Origin: Acrasis kona | Taxonomy: Eukaryota > Heterolobosea > Eutetramitea > Acrasida > Acrasidae | Direction of reading: 5' to 3' | Length of the DNA: 64,000 nucleotides | Assembly: GCA_026419775.2 (NCBI GenBank) | Contig: JAOPGA020001843.1 | Span: 21,156 to 85,155, forward strand | Shown: positions 54,263-63,950 of the stretch, one piece after another | Position numbering within the stretch: position 1 is the first letter of the stretch | Layout of the letters: each line of letters starts with the position of its first letter | Notes under the pieces: generated by a model | Told to the model about the DNA's origin: nothing | Seen by the model: only the letters and a program-made list of their open reading frames with translations | The model's database searches: none | Translations under genes and position numbers: made by a program

Positions 54263-56573
54263 TCACAAAATGCTTATCAAATCATTTAAACTTCCACCCC
54301 ACTGCTCCTCAATCTCGTCCACGCCTACCTGAACAACGCGTGACACGCTCTGCTCCAAAATTCTCCTCTGAGCATCATCAAAAGCGCCCCAGGCGGTATT
54401 GGAAGCGAACAAGATTAATTCTTGATTCACCTCCATCTCGACGAGACCATTCACGGCGAATTTGTTCCTCTGCTCCAGAGACACCTCGATGCATTGCTTT
54501 CCTGCCTGCTGTAGTTCATCTTGCACCTGTCGATCGGTCACAAAGTGATCACAAATCACAAAGAACTTTGATCCAATAAACAGGACGCTGTTGGTGAGCA
54601 CTAGATCCAACACTGAATCTTGTCTCTTGTCTTGTTTATCGACGCGAATCACCTTGATTGGTCGATCAACAATGGGCGCAGCAGCATCGTTGCTATCCGA
54701 GGTGGTATAAACGCTACCTCCCTGTCTCTTGTCGACCACGAAGCAAGCATTTCCATATGACTTTTCGGCGCTCTTGTGATCGAGCACTTTGACATGGTCT
54801 TGTCCATAAATGGATTGGTATAAATCCACCAAGCGCTCCTTCCTCTCTGCAGTGCGCTTGGAGTCGAGAGGAGTAAAGGTGGCACGACCACCATCGCAGT
54901 ACACAATGTGCGACACGAACATGCCCCATGGTGTCTTCTCGTGAGGATAATGTGCTACAATGTGCACGTTCACGCCGTTGGCCTCGAGTGCAGAGTGTAG
55001 TTGAGAAAAGTTGCTGCGAATGCGAACCAAGGTGCTGCTGTTGGCGAATACGTTTTGACTGGCGGGCAGGCGACTGCTCTGTTGTTCCTCTGACAAGGGC
55101 ACTCTCTTCGTGATGCTGCTGCTGCTGCTGCCGTTGCTCTTGTTGGAACCAAGAACATAACTAGGACCCACGATCACCACTCCGCCAGTGCCGAACGATG
55201 CGTCTCTTGTTTGATTGGAATTTGGTAATTCCTGATGATATTTGCTGTTCACTTCGCTTCTTCTCCTCTTCAACACTTGAGAGCAACAGTGTACGCTTCC
55301 GTACATGGTGGTCATTCCGCTATAGTCGATCAAATCTACATCTCCCTTGTACACTCCGCTCTTGAGAAGAGTTCTGGCTGTGCTCTCGTCGACTGCAACG
55401 ATGGTTCCCTCTCCAATGTTTAAAAAGTTGATTCCATAGTCGGCTTGTTGCGATACGGTGACGGACACGATGTGATATCCTTCGTCTTGTACGTATTGTG
55501 CTAGTTCAATGTTTTCCTTGGACACGTGGTAGAGGCCATCTGCTCCCTTGGTGTACTCTGTGACCAATCTTCGCTCTGGAGAATTCTTTCCAATCAACGT
55601 GTTCAACATGACGCAAACATCGTGGCTGGCTATGTTGAAGACCGTGTCCAAGTGCATGCGTTGCTGGTCGCAGTCGAATAAATCCCTAACGACGGCTACT
55701 CTTCTGGTTCCGAACCAATCATTCTTCATCATTTGGTTGGTGGCAAATTCGTTGGTACGGAGGCCGACTCCGATAAAGCACAGATCGGATCCTGCCGCAA
55801 TGAAATCTCCTCCCTCCAATAGACCTGGTGCTTCAATCTCCCCCAAAACTTCGAGTCCCATCTTTTGGAAACAGTACTTCATGATTTGTGTCTCGCGTTT
55901 TCTTTGTAGGGAGCCCATGTTGGAGATGACTAATCCTCTATTGGTGACGATTTGTTGGTCTCTTGTGAAGGTGAGATTTAAAAGAGGTTTCATGGAAAGC
56001 TTCTCTAGTCTCTGAAAAAATGATTATCGAGTGAAGAGGGAACATTTACCAGTGGTGTGTTGATTGACTCTGGAATTAATCTTATAGTGGGTCCCATCAG
56101 GATGATATCAATCAAATCTTTGGTGCCAAGAGTTTGCAAGCATTCTCTTTTGTACGTGTTGGATAGCAAGTGGATTTGTTGTGCTGTTAGGTCATAATCA
56201 CCCTCCATGGACTCTAACTGGTACCTTAATCCCTCCAACGCTAAGTCCTAATGCAGTGGTTAATGTATGAAATTACTTTAAAAGTCACCTCCAACTCAAC
56301 ACGGTATTTAAAATTTCTTTCACAATGCATTTCAAGAACGTTTCTAACGGTGAGCACTTGAATTCCCCTCTTTGTAAGAACGTCTCTAAAACCTTCGTGA
56401 TTCTCACGAGCTTTTTGTAGATTAACAGGTTTTTCAAATAAACTACCACTAGCATGAAGAGAGCCAAACAACGCTTCAATTCCAGGTTCGTGAACTAGAA
56501 CAACCTCTGCAACGTCATTTTCGTGGCATTGTTGGGGGTGGGTGAAACTGACCACTTGGCTCGACATGTTCAT
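54263..56573 (-). CDS. Arginine deiminase fused to a degenerate CtlX-like pentein domain
   Basis: Exons 56573-56289, 56247-56050 and 56011-54263 give 743 residues. Residues 1-420 are arginine deiminase: VLVHEPGIEALFG start, LEGGDF (about 226-231), HLDTVFNIA and the catalytic Cys region GSVHCCSQ (about 402-404). The enzyme turns arginine into citrulline and ammonia. Residues about 438-743 form a second pentein unit of the amidinotransferase/CtlX kind (SSTLVRIRSNFSQLHSALEA; SKRTAERKERL). Its expected PDxVFPNNW and GGGSxRCM motifs are replaced by PWGMFVSHI and WGGSLNDLI, so this half looks catalytically dead. Confidence 0.85.
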
Positions 56574-56971
56574 TTATTTTACAATACAACTGCCAACCAT
56601 TTCATACCCAACCATATGTTTCATACGAGAAGAAAGATGCCATTGAAATTAGAGTCCACTATCATTTAATGATTCGTTTGATTGAAGAAGAAGAGGGTCA
56701 AAGGCGACGAAATTTATGATGAATAGAACCGCATTAATAGGTTGGACCAAACGTTATGGACAACATTGATTGCGGGATTGGCAACCTTGACAAGAAAGCT
56801 TGAAAGTAAATTTGATTTTAATAATTATACAAAAACTGTTTATTTACGATAATGGTATTTTCTGAGTTTAACAAGAAATTTGAAAAATTTGCAGCAATGA
56901 AGGAGCGGCTGAACGAAAGCGACAAGAAGATTGCAAATGAATTCTCGTTGGAAGAATCACTTTCGATTATC
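56574..56971. other. Intergenic
   Basis: No supported gene. A plus-strand frame from 56852 (FNKKFEKFAAMKERLNESDK) looks protein-like for 35 residues but then loses coding character. Confidence 0.4.
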
Positions 56972-58060
56972 TTACTGTTTCATTGCTATGATTGTTTCTT
57001 CATTCCTCAGCATCTTGAATTCTTCCTCATTGTCGACATCCGATCCCATTCTCGTCTTCAAGATGTATTCTGCATTACCAAACTTTTTATTGATTGCTTC
57101 GACCAGGGCATTATATGAATTCGCGTAACGTGTGATCTGCTTTTCACCATGTTTAATGTACAGCGTCTTTTCCTGCGATCCGTATCGTCCACTTGTGGAA
57201 TCAGTTTTTAAAAATTTGCAATCTAAACCAATGTTACGAATTGAACAAATAGAAAATTACGCTTTTTCTTCATCCCTCTATCTTCTCACAGATTTGATCT
57301 CGATCTTCTTATGCCGATAGCATTCTCTGCTAACTCCTTATTTTGCAAAGAGAAATCAGTACCGGCGTTTGCTATGTAATCAAAATGTAGGTTCAATTTG
57401 TCGACTTCATAGAGATCACGGAATAAAGAGGACGGCGCTGGCCAGGTCTGCTCATGCTGAGGAAACTATTTACAGGTTAGGTGGTTGAGGATGCTGGTTT
57501 ACTTGAGACTCGATCATTAGCACACACATTGTAACAGTGCACATAGAAATCTGAATTTCCGTTCAATTTGTCGTAAAAAAACATGTCCGGAGTCACGTTT
57601 GGGTACTCTGTTATGCACCACTAACGCCCAAATAGAGATGGGTTGCGCAATTATCTTTCGGAAATTTTCTCCATGACTAGAGATCTTTAACGACTGGTTT
57701 CATAAGAGCCATATACTGAAGCGCCAACTCATCGGAAAAGAATGGAAAGTTAACACCATCCTTATAAAAATCTCCTAAGAGTTTTTTCTGTTCATCAGGG
57801 TTTGTTCGGTATTTGGTTGGAGGATCTCAAAACATTCTTAAATTTGTATAGAATACTGCAAAGCCAGTTTTCAGCCAATATTTCAAATTTCCTCTGCGTA
57901 TCTGTACCGAAAGTGGGTTGGAATCCTTCCTATGGATTCTTGGCTGTGATGCGACACGCTATGATGTGACCGTCTGGTTTGCATGGCGTTGTATTGTCAA
58001 AGCCGATTGGATGAAACGTGTTGAATTTCAGGAGACCGCCAACTTTTGTAAAATGTTACA
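56972..58060 (-). pseudogene. Decayed gene ending in a ubiquitin-like domain
   Basis: Minus-strand protein-like blocks are separated by stops and frame changes. In order: LKFNTFHPIGFDNTTPCKPD; FGTDTQRKFEILAENWLCSI; FYKDGVNFPFFSDELALQYM; VTPDMFFYDKLNGNSDFYVH; TWPAPSSLFRDLYEVDKLNL. The last block (about 57230-56972) is intact: KTLYIKHGEKQITRYANSYN, then ALVEAINKKFGNAEYILKTR, ending RNEETIIAMKQ with TAA at 56972. Its strand-helix-strand order is like ubiquitin/PB1 folds. Possible introns occur, for example GTAAACC...TAAATAG, but in-frame stops remain. I judge it a pseudogene; the parent family is unknown. Confidence 0.5.
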
Positions 58061-58070
58061 GAGTGATAGT

Positions 58071-61039
58071 ATGAAGTTGATGCTACCAATAATATTCTTT
58101 ATGTGTTGCGCTAATGCAAGATTGGTAGCAGTAGGTAGCAGATACTACCCTGGCAACCCGACACCTTTGAATTTTCAGCTAGAAGGAATGAACATTGGCG
58201 AGGTTATTCAGTCGAGTGTCGGAGATATATCCTCTTTTATGTTAACAACAAGTGGCCAAATATTTGCGCAGGGAGATAATTTGTGAGTAGACAGGTTTAC
58301 GTCAAAATACATTTTACTGTAGGTATGGGCAGCTGGGAATAGGCAAGGACATCGAGTTTAGCAGAGGATACACTGAAGTCAACGTTGAATATAATACATA
58401 CAAAACTCCAGTCGCCACCGCTAAATCACTCAGTGTAGGTCATAAACACGCTATGATACTCGTTGATGATGGAAACGTATTTTGTGCTGGCATGTAAGTA
58501 TTTGACTACTCTATTATAAGTTCATCTAATAGGGGCGCTATGTGTGGTTTTACATCAAACGTATATGAATTTATTCAAATCACATATTATACAATCCCTG
58601 AGCCATACATGAAAATAAGTGCTGGTGATACTTATTCGCTCTTTTTATCGTATGAAGGAAAAGTTAGTGCTTTGGGTAGCAAAATGTAAGTGTAGAGATA
58701 CCAATACAAATGACGAACGTAAGATTTGGTTTCAAAGGTGACGGAGCGTCTTTCAGGAATGGAGTGACAATTGATTTCAGTTCAACACCGTTAAATGGAT
58801 CCTTTATTATCGACATAAGCGCTGGTTACGAGTGTTCACTTTTTCTTACCTCTGCAGGGGAAGTGTATTCTATGGGGTGAGGATGACTTTTAATATCGTT
58901 ATAATTATTTTAGACGCGAACTAGAGAATGGAATGTTGGACCATAATCCAGTTAAAGTCACAAGTGATGCTATGATGGGAGCTAATATTACTCAAATACA
59001 GAGGACTTCTTCATGTGCTTTTTTATTATCAGATGATGGAAGACTATTTACATACGGATATTACTTGTGCTTAGGGAGATATAACACTGGAGACTCGTCC
59101 ATACCCGCAGAAATTGATATGACTGGAATATTAAAAGGGAAAAGAATCAAATATGTTGGAGCTGGTAATGTATCAGCAATAATAGTAGACGAGGAGGGTG
59201 TACCTTACTCATTTGGAGACAATAGCCTTGGTCAACTTGGTAATTCTGATAGATCTATAAGAGTACAGTTTAGTCCAGCTCGTTTGGACTTGAGCGGAGC
59301 ACTTGCTCACAGCAGAGTAACCGGCATTAGTTCTAGAGCGGCTTTCTTCATCTTATTTGTTGAGAACAGAACAAATTTTACCGACAATCAATCTGTCAAT
59401 AATCATACTGATACAAGACAGCCTCATAATGTTGACAACACAGAAGAAATTCAACAACCACCTAGTTACAATAATACATGCTTTGAAGTTGATGATGCAG
59501 ACAGTGGTGACACTTTTGTAGTATTATCTGGTTGCTCATTATGGCTATGGCAAGAAAGGTGAGTATTTTAGCGTAAAATTATAACTTTATCAGGCCATTT
59601 CTCCACCAAAATGTCTTAAAATATGGTGATATCATTCCGGATGGTGAGAATGTTTTAAGATTTATAGCTTATTATAGTGTCTTCGCATTTATATCGTCAA
59701 CAAATAAAATGTATTATTATTTGGATCTGTAAGTCTTCGAATGGCTTCAGTTCATCATTTTAGAAATCTGCATTCAAAGCGCGAAGAAGGAAGTTATGAG
59801 GGACCATTTGTTCTGGATGGTAATAACCTTGTTGACGGATCAAGAATGGTAAAAGCAGTGACAGGATATGGTTATATATTAATGTTGACATCAAATAATG
59901 GACTTTTATCGATAGGCACATCCACGTATTATTTTTAAATATTCTAGTTAATAATATTAGATACGGTTGCTTTGGCAACGGGAAGGTTGAAGACTTTTCA
60001 TATAATCCAGTGCCAGTTTACAGCTATGGGGTACTAAATAATAAGAAGATCTCATCAATTAGTGTTAACTATTACACAAGCATTGCATTAACCTCAGAAG
60101 GGGAGTTGTTCTCATGGGGGTGGAATGGGTATTATTGATTTGTTATATTTATCAACAACTTTAGGTTTGGACAATTAGGGGCAGGAATAAATGACAAATA
60201 TGTAAGTTATCCACATGCAGTGAACATGCTGGGTGTTCTTCGTGGAAAGAAAATTATATCTGTTGAATCCGGATTGATGTGCTCTCTAGCTTTATCTGAT
60301 GACGGTCAGGTATTTTCATTTGGCAGCAACCAGTGAGGTTTTTTTTACAACTTTTTTGATTGTTTTAGAAATGGACTTCTAGGAGTTGTTGGTGTTACGG
60401 ATTCTAACGTTCCAATACAAGTGAATAGAACAGGAGTGTTATTGAATCAATTTATAGTTGCTATCAGTTTGAATCATAATTTTGCTCTACTACTGTCCTC
60501 AACTGGACGTCTTTTTTCGTTTGGAAGAAATGAGTACTTACTTGTAATTCAATCACTCACTTTCTTTAGATATGGTAATTTAGGGAATGGGGGATATGAA
60601 TTTAGCAGTTTACCAGTGGCAGTCAATATGACAGGAGAGTTGCTAAACAAGTCTATTGCTTGTATATACGCTGGCCAAACTACAGGATTTGTAAAAGCAC
60701 AAAATGAAATATTTGGTTTTGGAAAAAATGAGTGAGTGTTATTTAATTATATATGTTTTTAAAATTGGCAGTAAAGATATATTAACAATCAATGGACCAA
60801 GTAGATACTCTACACCCACTAGATTATCTAGTATAAATGTGACTGCTATTAGACAAATTACTCAAATCGGATGCACAACTATTACTGTGCTAAATGGTAG
60901 ACCAACAGATAAAGAAATGACTGTGGTTTTGGAGAGATTTCCAAAGAGGTACCGGAAAACAGACAGTTCGGGTTCGGCATTGATCACAAGCTTGGCTTCA
61001 CTTTTTACATTACTTTTTGTGATAGGGTCGTTGTTATAA
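58071..61039 (+). CDS. Secreted/anchored RCC1-repeat beta-propeller protein (12 exons)
   Basis: Exons: 58071-58282, 58323-58493, 58533-58685, 58724-58876, 58914-59558, 59594-59728, 59764-59925, 59961-60128, 60165-60332, 60369-60533, 60570-60731, 60772-61039. All joins keep frame: 853 residues. A signal peptide (MKLMLPIIFFMCCANA) leads RCC1 repeats (NLYGQLGIGK, FGDNSLGQLGN, RFGQLGAG-like FGQLGAGIND, YGNLGNGGYE; each ends IFxxGxN). A hydrophobic C-terminus (LITSLASLFTLLFVIGSLL) suggests a GPI or membrane anchor. Every intron is phase 2 and nearly all lie at the same place of each blade. Cytosolic RCC1 proteins regulate GTPases, but this copy is extracellular, so its role must differ. Confidence 0.9.
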
Positions 61040-61084
61040 TAATAAATATATAATTTAATGGAGTACAAGTGTCGAGTAATCGAA

Positions 61085-61542
61085 AAGCGTAATCACCCCA
61101 AGATCCAAGGACAGTGTCGTTTATCATGGTTACTACTTGATCATCATCAATTCAATTTGGTCGATTTTTCATCATCGTCTTTAAGGGTCTCCTACAATAC
61201 CGGTAGGTCATTAATTTTACTTGATGATTTCTTCCTCATATGGTGGCCAGGAAGACAAATTTCTTATCTATCAGCTGAAGTTGTCTCAATAGGGGTGAGA
61301 CACGGCGATTACGGATTCGGAGAATCAGTGTTTGATTCCGGAGAGGGAGCCTTAAAAATGGCTACTACATCTAAGGACAGCAGCAGGCGCGAAAATTGCC
61401 CAATCTCAATTCGAGGAGGCAGTGACAAGAAATAACAGCTCTCCACCATCTGGTGGGGAGGTACTATTCATAGTTTGGAATGATTTTAGATTAAAATTCT
61501 ATTAAAAATGACTAGAGGAAGAGTCTGGTGCCAGCACCCGCG
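61085..61542 (+). rRNA. 5'-truncated, divergent nuclear SSU (18S) rRNA fragment
   Basis: From 61266 the sequence follows eukaryotic SSU rRNA: CTATCAGCTG, then GGAGAATCAG, TTTGATTCCGGAGAGGGAGC, CTACTACATCTAAGGA, GCAGCAGGCGCG and GTCTGGTGCCAGCA (530 loop, 61524-61536). The distance from CTATCAGC to GTCTGG (about 258 nt) equals that of yeast 18S. Similarity upstream is weaker (TCGTTTATCATGGTTACTAC at 61116). The first 80-100 nt of an SSU would fall inside the RCC1 gene, so the 5' end is missing. The 530 loop departs at CCCGCGAAA (normally GCCGCGGTAA). It is a fragment or pseudogene, or a divergent gene interrupted by the intron that follows. Confidence 0.8.
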
Positions 61543-61830
61543 AAACAGCTCCGCGGGGAAAGTGTGCGAGACACACTAGTGTATCAGTACAGATTTCGCA
61601 ACATCAACAAATTGCAGGGAGTATCTTATGACTTTGCTACCGAGTCTAATTAGCAATGATTAGATGGCGTCAGAGAAAGTTGACATGAAGGCGCAAAGTC
61701 TTGGTTAATCCGCAGCCAATTTCTCAAAGAGAATGCAGTTCATCGACTAAATGGTGATGGGGGAGCTGGGCTCTCATAAGATATAGTCAGTTCCTGGTGC
61801 AAGCCAGATGCATGAAGAGGTGATGCACCT
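61543..61830 (+). ncRNA. Group I intron catalytic core
   Basis: The four conserved core elements occur in order. P: AAATTGCAGGG (61610-61620). Q: AATCCGCAGCC (about 61709-61719). R: TTCATCGACTAAA (about 61739-61751). S: AAGATATAGTC (about 61779-61789). P and Q pair as P4, and ATCGACTA/TATAGTC pair as P7. Hairpins for P2/P2.1 (GTGTGCGAGACACAC near 61561), P8 (GGGAGCTGGGCTCTC) and P9 (GATGCA...TGATGCACC) are visible. CCCGCG (61537-61542) can pair with CGCGGG (61552-61557) as a P1-like helix. The exact 5' splice site is unresolved (U at 61529 or after 61542). The 3' end is not determined and may lie beyond the ORF. Confidence 0.8.
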
Positions 61831-61953
61831 GGGGTTTCCTACAATAACGCGAACGAAGTGAGCGATGGTTGTGAGACTTGTAGTGAAGAGAGTGTTAGAC
61901 TTTGTCGGAGCGGTAGCGACTAGTGAAGTGAACTCTTAATTTCTAGATAAAAA
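61828..61953 (+). repeat. 125-bp direct repeat, copy A (upstream of the ORF)
   Basis: From CCTGGGGTTTCCTACAATA to CTAGATAAAAA. It matches copy B (63681-63805) with about 10 differences. It follows directly on the intron core and contains small inverted repeats. Confidence 0.9.
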
Positions 61954-62093
61954 CTACCTTAGGGTCTACTCGTTTTAGGTTGGTAACGTATTCTACAAAT
62001 AAAGATTTAACCCCTTTTTACAATTATCATTGTGACTCTTCGACAGTATTTAAACATTGAAATATGATATTTTCCGTACTTGAACAATGAACA

Positions 62094-63713
62094 ATGACGG
62101 CAGGTCCAAAGCACCAATGCCCTCACTGCGAGAGAAGTTTTCCACGGCCATCAACATTAAAGAAGCATCTAGAGAATGACCATACTGATGTTGGATTTGA
62201 TTCCAAGACAATCGTTGACCTCAGAACAAAATCTGCACGTGATGCAAAGAGAAAGCAAGGCGAAAATGTGTTTGTGTCAACATTCGCACGCACCAAAACT
62301 GGAACAACTCCAAAGAAGAGAAAGGGGTTTTTAAATGCAAAATCTCCACTATCGGTCATGAAAAGTGTTATCAATGAGACTGGCATGATTGGCGCAGACC
62401 ATCTGGATGTGGTGAGAAAGGTCCTCTGTGAACAAAATATCCAACACAAAGATGGACAGATTTTGGATTTCAACATTGATAATAATGATGCTCCACAAAA
62501 GCGGTTAACTTGGCACGAAGTGTTCAATAAGTCCAGTAACGATTCATACAAATCAATTTTCAAATTTGACACAATCTCTGAGGAAAACAAGAAGATCTTA
62601 GATGCTGCAGTTACAATTATCACAGATCAAATGAAAACCTACCCAAAAACAGAATGGCAAGAATGGAACATTATTACTGCTCCCGAAAAAGTTCAAGACT
62701 TTACTCCAAATCTACTGCAGTACATGATAATGGAGATTGTAGGATACAGTGAATATTATAAATCACGTGCTTTGTTTAATGGAACTGTTCATCTTGAGGA
62801 AGAGGTTAATAAAGTATCAAAATACCTTGCAAAGAAGGAAAACGGAGTTGCTGTTATTTGTGCCCAAATCACTGGTATCTCAAATAAAAAATCTCATATG
62901 AAAGAATGGAGACTCAGTAACACTATTGTACTTGATGCTCACGGCTTGCATGCTGATCAAATAAACAGATTAAATACTTGTGGCTTAACAGCAAACATTA
63001 AAACATTGTATGATAATTTACAAGGTAAACCATCAACATTTGTTGAAAACTGGGAGAAAGGTCAGCAATCATTTATACAAAACCATCCAATTGGTTTCGA
63101 ATTAGCAACTGACAACAATCATGTTCATTCCAATCACTGTCTTGTTGGGTCAGCTGAAGTTGCGAAGCGAAAAGTAAGAAAAGATGATGACGCTAGTGTT
63201 GACAAATACATCACACACTCAACATCTAGAATTGGATACTTGTTCCAAAATGAAGCAGACTTGACTTTATCAAAAACAGAAAAAACTTGCACACCAGAAG
63301 TATTTAAAAAAGAGGCAAGGTGGAAACTGACAAAAGAAGACACAGTCTTGTTGCATTTAGCTCGCCAGAAGAAAGCGGATTCAATTATCAACAACTTCAA
63401 TGTGTCTCAAAACTTGCTTCGACCAGATCCAATATCAAAAGAGGAACAATTGAACATGGCAGTTAATCAAAGCAACTGCTTTAATGATTTTGTTACAAGC
63501 AACGGTATTGCTGTTTTTGAGAGCATTTTTTGTGATACCAAATCCTATGAAGACAATGAGAAGATATTGGATTCCTTTCGTGGTGAGAATGGTATTGTTA
63601 ATGACAGCAATCGTGATCGAGTGTTCCAACTTGGCGATCAAGAAGTGTACTTTCAAGAGCGCAAAATCTTTATTGATAAGCCTGGGTTTCCTACAATATC
63701 GCGAACGAAGTGA
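62094..63713 (+). CDS. Intron-associated ORF: C2H2 zinc finger plus unknown large domain
   Basis: 539 residues from the ATG at 62094. Residues 6-30 are a C2H2 finger (CPHCERSFPRPSTLKKHLEN then DH). A basic stretch follows (KSARDAKRKQ; TPKKRKG). The large remainder has blocks such as NKKSHMKEWRLSNTIVLDAH, HADQINRLNTCGLTANIKTL and ATDNNHVHSNHC. The order helical LxxxGLxxxxxTxxxxL, then a DNxxxxxxH-type site, reminds me of transposon-associated DUF6589-type proteins; this is a weak guess. No LAGLIDADG or His-Cys box of homing endonucleases is visible. The final 11 codons (KPGFPTISRTK) and stop lie inside repeat copy B. Confidence 0.75.
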   Translation: MTAGPKHQCPHCERSFPRPSTLKKHLENDHTDVGFDSKTIVDLRTKSARDAKRKQGENVFVSTFARTKTGTTPKKRKGFLNAKSPLSVMKSVINETGMIGADHLDVVRKVLCEQNIQHKDGQILDFNIDNNDAPQKRLTWHEVFNKSSNDSYKSIFKFDTISEENKKILDAAVTIITDQMKTYPKTEWQEWNIITAPEKVQDFTPNLLQYMIMEIVGYSEYYKSRALFNGTVHLEEEVNKVSKYLAKKENGVAVICAQITGISNKKSHMKEWRLSNTIVLDAHGLHADQINRLNTCGLTANIKTLYDNLQGKPSTFVENWEKGQQSFIQNHPIGFELATDNNHVHSNHCLVGSAEVAKRKVRKDDDASVDKYITHSTSRIGYLFQNEADLTLSKTEKTCTPEVFKKEARWKLTKEDTVLLHLARQKKADSIINNFNVSQNLLRPDPISKEEQLNMAVNQSNCFNDFVTSNGIAVFESIFCDTKSYEDNEKILDSFRGENGIVNDSNRDRVFQLGDQEVYFQERKIFIDKPGFPTISRTK

Positions 63714-63805
63714 GCGATGGTTATGAGACTTGTGGTGAAGAGAGTATTTGACTTTGTCGGAGCGGTAGCGACTAGTGAAGTGAACTCTTAATTTCTAGAT
63801 AAAAA
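63681..63805 (+). repeat. 125-bp direct repeat, copy B (end of the ORF)
   Basis: Second copy of 61828-61953, starting CCTGGGTTTCCTACAATAT. The ORF stop codon is within it, so the ORF and the repeat overlap. Confidence 0.9.
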
Positions 63806-63810
63806 TCCAA

Positions 63811-63950
63811 ATCGCCGCAGGCGATCCAGTTGACAGAGTCTTTATTGTAATATACACGTGTGTTCTCTTCAAAAAAAAAACAACTGCGTAGCAGTTGGAA
63901 AAATAAACCAATACATTCATTACTTGGTGGGAATAGTGCGAAGCACTATT
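63811..63950. repeat. Three perfect mini-hairpins with GNA triloops
   Basis: ATCGCC-GCA-GGCGAT (63811-63825), CAACTGC-GTA-GCAGTTG (63881-63897) and AATAGTGC-GAA-GCACTATT (63932-63950). Each has a perfect 6-8 bp stem and a three-base GNA loop closed by C-G. Such d(CGNAG) hairpins are unusually stable. They follow repeat B. Confidence 0.8.

Noticed and set aside
61058-61435. 125-aa plus-strand open frame (start MEYKCRVIEKRN)
   Set aside because: The DNA follows SSU rRNA (for example GATTCCGGAGAGGGAGC), so this frame is chance within rRNA.
61951-61970. CTACCTTAGGGTC looks like the reverse complement of the LSU rRNA CCTAAGGTAG homing site
   Set aside because: Only 10 bases match and the neighbours are not LSU-like. 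Treated as chance.
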